Source: Flavobacteriales bacterium
GTDB lineage: Bacteria > Bacteroidota > Bacteroidia > Flavobacteriales_F > PHOS-HE28
Assembly (NCBI GenBank): GCA_016705955.1
Contig: JADJKO010000002.1
Span: 248,001 to 312,000 of the forward strand
Direction: 5' to 3'
DNA: 64,000 bases
The notes beneath the pieces were generated by a model that worked only from the letters and a program-made list of their open reading frames with translations, did no database searches and was not told where the DNA came from. A program made the translations under genes and the position numbers. This document shows positions 18,652 through 26,197 of this stretch, piece by piece. Within the stretch, counting starts at the first letter, position 1; the number at the start of each line of letters is the position of its first letter.

Positions 18652-19881
18652 CTATCTGGCGATACCAGCCTCCGTGCGCGACTTCTGCGTGATGCCGGGA
18701 TAGGTGGCCAATGCGGACCGCAGGCATTCCACGGCCAGCTTCAATTGATCCTGCTCCAGCACGTACGCCAAACGCACTTACTTGCGGCCGGTGGCAGGGT
18801 CCGCGTAAAAGCCCGTCGCTGGTGCCATCATCACGGTGCGCCCTTCATGGCTGAAGGATTCCAGCAACCATTGGCAGAAGACATCACTATCGTCGATCGG
18901 GAGCTCGGCAACGCAGTAGAACGCTCCCTTTGGTTTCGGGCAACGCACGCCTTCAATGCTGTTCAGGCCATCCACCAGGATGTTGCGGCGTTGCACGTAC
19001 TCGGCGGTCACCGAATCGAAGTACGCCTTCGGTGTGCGCAACGCTGCTTCGGAAGCGATCTGCCCGAAGGTCGGAGGGCTCAACCGGGCTTGCGCGAACT
19101 TCAACACAGCGGCATACAGTTCCTTGTTACGCGTGATGAAGGCTCCCACGCGCACACCGCACATGCTGTAGCGTTTGCTCACGCTGTCCACGAGAATGGT
19201 GTTCGCTTCGATCCCCGATAAGGTCATCGCGCTCACATGCGTGGCGCCGTCATAGCAGAACTCACGATAGACCTCGTCCGCGAAGAGGTAGAGGTCGTGT
19301 TCCGAGACAATGGACCGAAGGGTCTCCAATTCACCCTTGCTGTACAGGTATCCGGTGGGGTTACCGGGATTGCAGATGAGGATCCCTTTGGTGCGCGGCG
19401 TGATCAATGCCTCGAACGCCGACACCGGTGGTAACGCGAAACCATCGTCTATGCGGCAACGCACAGGTACCACCGTAACACCGGCCGCCACCGCGAAACT
19501 GTTGTAGTTGGCGTAGTACGGTTCCGGAATGATCACTTCATCCCCCGGTTCAAAACAGGCCATCATCCCGAACAGTAGCGCTTCGCTACCCCCGTTGGTG
19601 ATGATGATCTCCTCCGGCCCGACGGTGATCCCATGTTGCGCGTAGTATGCAGCCAGGCCGATGCGGTAGCTCTCGAAGCCGGCCGAATGACTGTACTCGA
19701 TCACGGTCCGATCCAAATGGCGTATGGCATCCAAGGCGACCACGGGTGTGGCGATGTCCGGTTGACCGATGTTCAAATGGATGACCTGGATGCCGCGTTT
19801 CTTGGCCGCCTCGGCATAGGGAACCAGCTTGCGTATGGGCGAGGCCGGCATCAGGCGGGCCTTGGTGGAGATCGTCGGCAT
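18652..19881 (-). pseudogene. PLP-dependent aminotransferase interrupted by in-frame TAA
   Basis: A second fold-type I aminotransferase, 409 codons from ATG 19881 (MPTISTKARLMPASPIRKLV) to TAG 18652-18654 if an internal TAA at 18778-18780 is ignored. Motifs include LNIGQPDIATP, NGGSEALLFGM, CNPGNPTGYLYS, FADEVYREFCYDG and the PLP lysine in VDSVSKRYSMCGVRVG. The TAA follows ATGRK, and the same frame continues VRLAYVLEQDQLKLAVECLR. That segment is conserved in the family and carries the Arg equivalent to Arg386 that binds the substrate carboxylate, so the 367-residue product would probably be inactive. A single substitution (GAA or CAA to TAA) explains it. Substrate class resembles aspartate/alanine aminotransferases. 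Confidence 0.8.
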
Positions 19882-19943
19882 GAAGTGGGTTGGATAGAGA
19901 GGCGAAGTTCGGGCTTCTGTTCGGATGGTCCGGGAACACGAAA

Positions 19944-19962
19944 CCCTTCCGGATGGGAAGGG
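19944..19962 (-). terminator. short terminator hairpin after the DUF1573 pair
   Basis: CCCTTCC (19944-19950) pairs with GGAAGGG (19956-19962) across a five-base loop, between the downstream DUF1573 gene (ends 19990) and the aminotransferase start (19881). Confidence 0.5.
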
Positions 19963-19989
19963 CTTCGATGGGATGGGTGGGGATCGGTG

Positions 19990-20385
19990 CTATGGTGCGC
20001 TCGTCGGCGCGCCAACGACGGTCCCTTTGATGCGGACGATCACATCGGGTTCATTTGTGGCATTGCTGGTGATCGTCACGCTCTTGTTGATCGGGCCGAC
20101 ACGCTGTGTATCGTACTTCACGGTCACCGTACCATGTCCCCCGGGTTTGATCGGTTCCGTATCGCACTTCGGCACCGTGCAACTGCACGACCCTTTGCAA
20201 TTCGTCAGGATCAAGGGTGCATTCCCGGAGTTGGTTACCGTGAACGTACACTCCCCGTTCGCACCTTGTTGGATCGTACCGTAATCGTGTACGGTCTTGT
20301 CCACTTGGATCATCGCGCCACTGTTCTGGGCCACCAACGTGGTTGCACCAATGCCGATCAGGAAGGCTGCGATGGTTCGATACAT
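19990..20385 (-). CDS. secreted DUF1573 protein (second of a tandem pair)
   Basis: A 131-residue secreted protein: ATG 20385 (MYRTIAAFLIGIGATTLVAQ) gives a signal peptide, then one immunoglobulin-like DUF1573 domain, HDYGTIQQGANGECTFTVTN, APLILTNCKGSCSCTVPKCD, IKPGGHGTVTVKYD and NKSVTITSNATNEP. DUF1573 domains are common in exported Bacteroidota proteins; their role is unknown. It is nearly identical in plan to the gene just upstream (20421-20882), and a recent tandem duplication is likely. The two share the promoter box at 20916-20923. The longer frame to 20424 would add residues ahead of the signal peptide, so I did not use it. Confidence 0.85.
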   Translation of the reverse strand: MYRTIAAFLIGIGATTLVAQNSGAMIQVDKTVHDYGTIQQGANGECTFTVTNSGNAPLILTNCKGSCSCTVPKCDTEPIKPGGHGTVTVKYDTQRVGPINKSVTITSNATNEPDVIVRIKGTVVGAPTSAP

Positions 20386-20420
20386 GTGGATGTGTTGAAC
20401 TGTGCGGAGCAAGTCGATGA

Positions 20421-20882
20421 TCAATGCTTCTCAACCGGGGCCATCGGGCTGGCCTCCTTCACCGGTGAGGTCGGCGTGGCTGCTGATGCTTCGATCGTGC
20501 CGCGGATCGTGATCACCTTGCTTGGCGTGTTCGTCGCGTTGCTGGTGATGGTCACGCTCTTGTTGATCGGCCCGACACGATTGCTATCATACTTCACGGT
20601 GATGGTGCTCTTATCGCCCGGCTTGATCGGCGTGGTATCGCACTTGGGAACCGTGCAACCGCAGCTGCCTTGGCATTGGGTGATGATCAAGGGGGCATCG
20701 CCCGTGTTGGTCACAATGAATTCGCAGGTACCGTTCGCACCTTGTGTGATCGTACCGTAGTCATGCGATTCCTTGTCGATGGACATCATGGGTCCGCTGC
20801 CGCCGACTGGCTTCGCTGGGGTTTGGGCATTGGCAGTGAATACTGCGAGACCGAGGCCGAGGGAAAGGAGTACTTTTTTCAT
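20421..20882 (-). CDS. secreted DUF1573 protein (first of a tandem pair)
   Basis: A 153-residue secreted protein from ATG 20882 (MKKVLLSLGLGLAVFTANAQ). After the signal peptide comes a DUF1573 domain: SHDYGTITQGANGTCEFIVT, APLIITQCQGSCGCTVPKCD, IKPGDKSTITVKYDSNRVGP and NKSVTITSNATNTPSKVITI. A proline/alanine-rich tail follows (ASAATPTSPVKEASPMAPVE). The four clustered Cys (CQGSCGCTVPKC) are conserved with the downstream copy. The gene is preceded by a good -7 box at 20916-20923 on the minus strand, 34 bases before the ATG. Function is unknown beyond extracytoplasmic location. Confidence 0.87.
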   Translation of the reverse strand: MKKVLLSLGLGLAVFTANAQTPAKPVGGSGPMMSIDKESHDYGTITQGANGTCEFIVTNTGDAPLIITQCQGSCGCTVPKCDTTPIKPGDKSTITVKYDSNRVGPINKSVTITSNATNTPSKVITIRGTIEASAATPTSPVKEASPMAPVEKH

Positions 20883-20915
20883 GGTCGTATGGTTGTGTTT
20901 TGCGATTTGGTACGA

Positions 20916-20923
20916 CGAAAGTA
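20916..20923 (-). promoter_or_regulatory. -7 promoter box upstream of DUF1573 pair
   Basis: The minus strand reads TACTTTCG here, one base from the Bacteroidota consensus TAnnTTTG, 34 bases upstream of the ATG at 20882. Confidence 0.5.
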
Positions 20924-21007
20924 GAAGGGTGTTTTCCCGACCGCAGGTCCTTAACAGGACATTAACAGCCGGTTTGCCGGATCCGGCTGGATCTTGCATT
21001 CCGCAAC

Positions 21008-22090
21008 CTAGGTGGTGGCCGATGCCGATGGCTTGGTCGGGATCTCCACCTCCGTTACCACAAGGCCATTCCGGTTCTCTATCCGGATGTGCGCATCCGA
21101 TCCGTAGATCAATTCCAATCGCCGCCGCGTGTTGCGCAGCCCGATCCCCGTGCCGTTCACCTTTCCGGGTTCGTAGTGCCCACTGTTGGACACCGTGAGG
21201 ATCACATGATCAAGACCCCGATGCACACCGATGTGCAGATCACCGCCGCGCGGAAGTTTGGCCACGCCATGGCGCACTGCATTCTCCACCAACGTTTGCA
21301 ACAGCATGGGAGGGATCGGGACACGATCCAGCCCGTCCTCGAGGTCGAAGCGTGTACGCAAACGTTCCTCGTAGCGGATGGCTTCCAAGGCGAGATAGGC
21401 CCTGACGATATCCAGTTCCTCACCCAACGGAACCGTCTTGCGCTTCACGGACGACATGGCATTGCGCAGGATCGCGCTCAACTGTGTGATGGATCGTTTG
21501 GCTTGTTCCGGATTCTCATCCACCAGGGCGCGGATGCTGTTCAGCGCGTTGAACATGAAGTGTGGATTCAACTGTGCGCGCAACGTGCTCAACTGGTTCT
21601 CCCGGTTCGCGGTTTCCAACCGCAGATTCCTGATCTCCTCTCGTCGGTGCCGGATGAAATAGACATAGGCGGAATAGATGAAGCTCCAGAACGAGAGCAG
21701 CAAGGTCCAGTTGATGATCCGGCCCAGATATTCCAACGGCGCCCATTGGAACAATGCAAGACTTCCGATGATCAGGACATCGAGCGCGGTCTCGATGACG
21801 AACGCAAGTGACCCAAGGACCAAAGAGCCCAGGATCAATCGCGGCAGGGTATAGCCGATCCCCTTGTCCAACCAACGGCGACCGAGGATCAATCCGCGAA
21901 GGCCATGGCTTATGCCGATCCCGAGGATCCACTGGACCAATACCACTTGTATTGGCATCCGGGATCGCTCACCCTCCGGTGGAACGAATTGGAAGAGCAG
22001 CAGGTACGCACCCCACCCGATGATCTGCGTGCCCCAATACAGGACCCATTGTGGTGGTTGGAACGGGTTCCTTTGTCGCGTGGGCGCCAT
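21008..22090 (-). CDS. LytS/YehU-type sensor histidine kinase
   Basis: A 360-residue membrane kinase. ATG 22090 (MAPTRQRNPFQPPQWVLYWG) precedes four transmembrane helices (around residues 15-35, 48-70, 80-105 and 125-145). A short linker follows, then the His_kinase domain with the phosphoacceptor box LRAQLNPHFMFNALNSIRAL (His in NPHF), the N-box TLVENAVRHGV and the glycine box GTGIGLRNTRRRLELIYG. This HisKA-less arrangement is typical of the LytS family, which normally works with a LytTR response regulator encoded next door. No such regulator lies within the window; the only regulator is NarL-type at 47097. No periplasmic sensor domain is evident, so the signal is probably sensed in the membrane. 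Confidence 0.88.
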   Translation of the reverse strand: MAPTRQRNPFQPPQWVLYWGTQIIGWGAYLLLFQFVPPEGERSRMPIQVVLVQWILGIGISHGLRGLILGRRWLDKGIGYTLPRLILGSLVLGSLAFVIETALDVLIIGSLALFQWAPLEYLGRIINWTLLLSFWSFIYSAYVYFIRHRREEIRNLRLETANRENQLSTLRAQLNPHFMFNALNSIRALVDENPEQAKRSITQLSAILRNAMSSVKRKTVPLGEELDIVRAYLALEAIRYEERLRTRFDLEDGLDRVPIPPMLLQTLVENAVRHGVAKLPRGGDLHIGVHRGLDHVILTVSNSGHYEPGKVNGTGIGLRNTRRRLELIYGSDAHIRIENRNGLVVTEVEIPTKPSASATT

Positions 22091-22196
22091 TGCGCTCGAA
22101 AGGTACCTGCGCCATGCCTTCTGCGCCGGGCGATCACATGAGAGGCTTGCATGGCGGATAGCGCGGATGGGCGTGGGGCTACCTTGCGGCACTTCC

Positions 22197-22772
22197 GTGA
22201 ATTATCTAGGCCATCTCTTCCTGAGCGGTACGGATCCGCTTGTGACCACCGGCAATTTCATGGCCGATGAGGTGAAGGGTCGTGACCTTTCGCGCTTTTC
22301 CGAACCGCTGCAACAGGGCATCCGTTTGCATCGATCCATCGATACCTTCATGGACCAGCATCCTTCCGTACAGGCGGGCCGGGCGCGTGTTCGCGCACAT
22401 GCGGGCCGTTACGCAGGAGTGGTCATGGATCTCTTCTACGACCACTTGCTCGCGCGCGAATGGTCGCGATGGAATGCCGAACCTCTTCCGGATTACGCAC
22501 AACGTATGTATGCGCTATTACAGGATCATGAAGCGCTCTTGCCGGACCGCATCCGCTACATGCTCGGGTTCATGATCCGCAGGGATTGGCTTACGAACTA
22601 TGCGACGATCAGCGGCATCGGACGCTCGATCCAAGGGCTTTCCGAGCGCGTGCCCCGTGGTGATGTCATGTCCGGATCGGAGAAGATCCTGGCCGAGCAC
22701 ATCGAGGTGTATCAACAGGAGTTCACCGTCTTTCTTCCAGCCATTCTGGAGCATACCCGGGGAATGCGATGA
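22197..22772 (+). CDS. acpH: acyl carrier protein phosphodiesterase (AcpH-like)
   Basis: A 191-residue protein of the ACP phosphodiesterase family, which hydrolyses the 4'-phosphopantetheine prosthetic group from holo-ACP. I chose the GTG at 22197 because the product then begins with the family-typical MNYLGHLFLSG. An ATG at 22167 in the same frame would add ten unconserved residues. Family features: GNFMADEVKG, RLHRSIDTFMDQHPSV, AGRYAGVVMDLFYDHLLA and the C-terminal LAEHIEVYQQEFTVFLPAIL. Length fits. The gene is divergent from the histidine kinase and its TGA overlaps the ATG of mltF (ATGA), so the two are coupled, although no functional link between ACP turnover and murein lysis is obvious. 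Confidence 0.82.
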   Translation: MNYLGHLFLSGTDPLVTTGNFMADEVKGRDLSRFSEPLQQGIRLHRSIDTFMDQHPSVQAGRARVRAHAGRYAGVVMDLFYDHLLAREWSRWNAEPLPDYAQRMYALLQDHEALLPDRIRYMLGFMIRRDWLTNYATISGIGRSIQGLSERVPRGDVMSGSEKILAEHIEVYQQEFTVFLPAILEHTRGMR

Positions 22773-24217
22773 GCCGACGCGTTCGTATCGCTGCGATCAT
22801 CGCGTCGTCGGTTGGTATCGCCGTGGTCATGCTCTACTTCAGGGTACGGCATCAGGCGATGACGCAGCACATGCCGTGGTCCGGACCGCCGTTCCATCAT
22901 GACCTGGACAAGTTCAAGGACGATACCCTGCGGGTGCTCATGTTGCGGGATCCCCTGGTATGGGAAGAGCATCAGCGTGGTACAGCAGGACTCGAATTCG
23001 AATTGCTACAACGATTCGCCAAGCGCAGGAAAATGACGTTGGCTGTCGTGCCGTTCGATCATCCGGATAGCCTGTTGAAGGCATTGTGGCAGGGCCGTGG
23101 TGATCTGGGTGCAGCGCAGTTCGTGCATCGCAAGGAATGGAAGAGGCACTTCAGCACCAGTTCACCTTATATGATCGTTGCTCCGGTCCTGGCGCACCCA
23201 AGGGGCCGACCTTCGAATGACCCCAAGGTCAGCGCAACGGACACTGCCGTCCTATGCGAAGCATCACCATTCGCATTCATGGAAAAGGTGTTGGCAAAGC
23301 GGCTCGATGGCCCGACCATGCTTTTGTCGGTTGGGACAGAGGACGACCTGCTGACCGACCTTGTCCGTGGTAAAAGGCGTGGTATCATCCTTTCGGATCT
23401 GCGGGCCAAGCATGAGGCTGTGCGTTTCCCGGTCATTGAGTTCAGTGGAGCCATCGGCCCATCCCAACCGCTTGGCTTCCTCACCCGCGCCTCATCCCCG
23501 CTGTTGCTGAAAGCCGTGAACGATTGGTTGATTGACGAACGCGAGAATGTGGCGATCCTCCATCTCATCAGGGCCTATGAGAATGTGGTGCCAACACCAG
23601 GTCCGTTGCACGCACGGCGCATCAAAGGTGCGCGTGCCGATAGCATCTCACCTTTCGATGATCAGTTCCGTGCGCACACCACCACCGGCAGTTGGCGGTG
23701 GGAACTGCTCGCCGCCATGGCCTGGAAGGAGACCCGCTTCGACAGTACGGTGACAAGCCGGAGCGGCGCGATGGGGATCATGCAGTTCATGCCGCGTACC
23801 GCTGAACGACTGGGGCTCGATTCCACTTCCACCATGGATGATCACATCAAGGCGGCGGTCCAGTACCTCGATCGGTTGGACATGATCTGGCTACGCGCCG
23901 TGCCGGACAAGGAGCAACGCCTGAAGTTCGTATTGGCCTCCTACAACGCCGGACCCGGCCATATCATTGATGGGCAACGCTTGGCTGAACAACTTGGTCT
24001 CGACCCGAAGGTGTGGGAAGGCAACGTGGAAGCGGCGGTGTTGCTTCTGGCCAAGCCACGTTTCTTCCTTCGGCCGGAAATGAAGAACGGTTACTGCAAG
24101 GGCAGCCAGGTGTTCCACTACGTACACGGGGTGCTCACGGTCTATGATCAGCTATGTGCGCGACCCGGTGGGAAAAAGCGCAGGGGGGACATTGCCACAG
24201 CGGAGCAACGCCCGTGA
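22769..24217 (+). CDS. mltF: membrane-bound lytic murein transglycosylase F-like protein
   Basis: A 482-residue protein with one N-terminal signal-anchor (residues 5-24), a periplasmic solute-binding-protein-like domain (about 50-270) and a C-terminal SLT lysozyme-like domain (about 300-460). The catalytic Glu is E321 in AWKETRFD, followed by the SLT signature SRSGAMGIMQFMPRTAERLG and later FVLASYNAGPGHI. This two-domain order is that of MltF, which cleaves glycan strands to 1,6-anhydromuropeptides at the outer-membrane side of the periplasm. The N-terminus has no clear lipobox, so it is more likely anchored in the inner membrane. Translationally coupled to acpH by a 4-base overlap. Confidence 0.88.
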   Translation: MSRRVRIAAIIASSVGIAVVMLYFRVRHQAMTQHMPWSGPPFHHDLDKFKDDTLRVLMLRDPLVWEEHQRGTAGLEFELLQRFAKRRKMTLAVVPFDHPDSLLKALWQGRGDLGAAQFVHRKEWKRHFSTSSPYMIVAPVLAHPRGRPSNDPKVSATDTAVLCEASPFAFMEKVLAKRLDGPTMLLSVGTEDDLLTDLVRGKRRGIILSDLRAKHEAVRFPVIEFSGAIGPSQPLGFLTRASSPLLLKAVNDWLIDERENVAILHLIRAYENVVPTPGPLHARRIKGARADSISPFDDQFRAHTTTGSWRWELLAAMAWKETRFDSTVTSRSGAMGIMQFMPRTAERLGLDSTSTMDDHIKAAVQYLDRLDMIWLRAVPDKEQRLKFVLASYNAGPGHIIDGQRLAEQLGLDPKVWEGNVEAAVLLLAKPRFFLRPEMKNGYCKGSQVFHYVHGVLTVYDQLCARPGGKKRRGDIATAEQRP

Positions 24218-24344
24218 GCCGGTTGCGGCAGATTTCCATCGATCAGCATTCCGACCTTGGCCCCATGCTGGACGGCCTTGGTCGGTTGAGTGTTCTTCCT
24301 TTGTTCGGTTCACGCCTTCTTTGCATTCGACCAACCCTTCTCAT

Positions 24345-26126
24345 ATGAACCGTTTTTCCACGACAGTCGCGCTCGTACTTGGCAGTTTGACCATGATGGG
24401 CCAGACCCGGCAGGATCTACCGCATACCCTCGCCCCGGATGAGGTGCCGTTGATCCCGGCCTATCGCGATAGCCGAGCGAATGCAGGTCGTGGGATCGTC
24501 ACCCCGCCCACGTTCACGCCACGCACCATGGCGGAATGGGAGGAGATACAGACCCTGGTGATCACGTGGACGACGTACCCCGGTATCCTGAAGCAGATCG
24601 TGCGCGCGGCAAAGGAGGAATGCGAAGTGCTGATCGTGTGCAGCGATCAGAACAGTGTGACAAGCTATTTGCAGAATTCGAGCAACGGTGGCCCGATCAC
24701 CGACCTGGACAACATCACCTTCCTTGAAGGGCCGTACAACAGCGTGTGGACGCGGGATTTCGGCCCGGAGTGCATCTACGAGAACGAGGTGGATTCGCTC
24801 TACCTGCTGGATTGGATCTACAATCGTCCGCGCCCGCAGGACGATGCGATGAGCGACATCATCGGTACGGCCAAGGGGATCAATGTGTACAGTTCCTCAC
24901 AGGCGCCGTATGACCTCGTTCACACCGGGGGCAATTTCATGGCGGATGGTTTCGGTACCGCCTTCAGCAGTGAACTGGTGTTGGATGAGAATGGCCCGAA
25001 CGGCCAGTACAACCAGACCGTGAAGACCACCGCGCAAGTGAAGACCCTGATGGACCAATGGATGGGGATCACACCGGATCGCTATGTGCTCATGAACACG
25101 TTGCCTTACGATGTCATCCACCACATCGACATGCACATGAAGCTCATTGATGAGGAAACGCTGCTCATCGGTGAGTTCCCCGTGGGCCAGAGCGATGGTC
25201 CGCAAATGGAGAGCAACCTCCAAGCGATCCTGGCCGATCACAACTCCGTCTTCGGTACACCGTACCGCATCGTTCGGGTGCCGATGCCGAGCGGTACCGG
25301 TGCGTCCTATCCACCCAGCGCCAGCTACCGCACATACGCGAACAACGTCTTCGTGAACAAGACCGTGATCGTACCCACCTATCGGGAGGAGTATGACACC
25401 ACCGGGTTGCGGATCCTCGCCGAGTCACTTCCCGGTTACACGATCGTGCCGATCGATTGCGACAACAGCCCGGAGAATATCATCAGCGCGAGCGGTGCCA
25501 TCCACTGCATCACCAAAGGCATCGGCGTGAACGATCCGTTGCTGATCCGTCATCAGCGCCTCACGGATACGTACGAGACCGTGGTGCCTTACCAAGTGGA
25601 GGCCTACATCCGACATCGCAGCGGGATCGCTTCAGCGGAAATGTTCTGGACCACGGATCTCGCATCCGCCTTCAACAGTGTACCGATGGTGGCCGGAGCG
25701 AATGACAACTGGAGCGCCGCGATCCCTGCCCAAGCGGCCGGAACCGTGGTGTACTACTACATCCATGCGACCGCGAACAGCGGCAAGCAACAGGTGCGCC
25801 CGATCGTGGCACCGGATGGTTGGTGGAAATTCCGCGTACTCGACATCGGCGCCGGCATCGTCGATGCAGGCGGTCCGGTGATCACGGAGGTCTTCCCGAA
25901 CCCCACCAGCAGCATCCTCGCCATCACCTTGGCCGACACCGGTGGCGAGCGTGTCCTCATCACCCTGCGCGATGCACTCGGTCGTGAGGTGATGCGGATC
26001 CAGAACGGACCGATGCATCAGGATCAGCGCGCGTTCGCGGATCTCACCGCACTCGCGGAAGGTGCGTACATGTTAGTGGTGGAGAGTGCGAAGGGAAGGA
26101 GTACCACCAAGGTGTTGAAGAACTGA
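24345..26126 (+). CDS. T9SS-secreted peptidylarginine/agmatine deiminase-like enzyme
   Basis: A 593-residue exported guanidino-group-modifying enzyme. ATG 24345 (MNRFSTTVALVLGSLTMMGQ) gives a signal peptide; the frame is open upstream but carries no export signal. Residues about 60-400 form a PAD_porph-type domain with the expected catalytic set: Asp138 in SVWTRDFGP, His260 and Asp262 in HHIDMH, Asn333/334 in TYANNVF, and Cys388 in SGAIHCIT. An Ig-like stretch (about 410-500) and a sorting domain (EVFPNPTSS...TTKVLKN) follow. Overall plan is the same as Porphyromonas PPAD (catalytic domain, Ig-like, T9SS domain), so it may citrullinate arginine-containing peptides at the surface. Agmatine is the alternative substrate, and sequence alone cannot decide. 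Confidence 0.83.
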   Translation: MNRFSTTVALVLGSLTMMGQTRQDLPHTLAPDEVPLIPAYRDSRANAGRGIVTPPTFTPRTMAEWEEIQTLVITWTTYPGILKQIVRAAKEECEVLIVCSDQNSVTSYLQNSSNGGPITDLDNITFLEGPYNSVWTRDFGPECIYENEVDSLYLLDWIYNRPRPQDDAMSDIIGTAKGINVYSSSQAPYDLVHTGGNFMADGFGTAFSSELVLDENGPNGQYNQTVKTTAQVKTLMDQWMGITPDRYVLMNTLPYDVIHHIDMHMKLIDEETLLIGEFPVGQSDGPQMESNLQAILADHNSVFGTPYRIVRVPMPSGTGASYPPSASYRTYANNVFVNKTVIVPTYREEYDTTGLRILAESLPGYTIVPIDCDNSPENIISASGAIHCITKGIGVNDPLLIRHQRLTDTYETVVPYQVEAYIRHRSGIASAEMFWTTDLASAFNSVPMVAGANDNWSAAIPAQAAGTVVYYYIHATANSGKQQVRPIVAPDGWWKFRVLDIGAGIVDAGGPVITEVFPNPTSSILAITLADTGGERVLITLRDALGREVMRIQNGPMHQDQRAFADLTALAEGAYMLVVESAKGRSTTKVLKN

Positions 26127-26141
26127 TCGGAACAGTCCGAC

Positions 26142-26178
26142 AACCAAGAAGCCCCGGTGATCCCGGGGCTTCTTGGTT
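26142..26178. terminator. bidirectional terminator between convergent T9SS genes
   Basis: A perfect 16-bp inverted repeat (26142-26157 and 26163-26178, loop TGATC) with A/T-rich outer ends sits between the stops at 26126 (+) and 26198 (-) and can serve both genes. Confidence 0.85.
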
Positions 26179-26197
26179 CATCAGTACTCAGGAGCGA

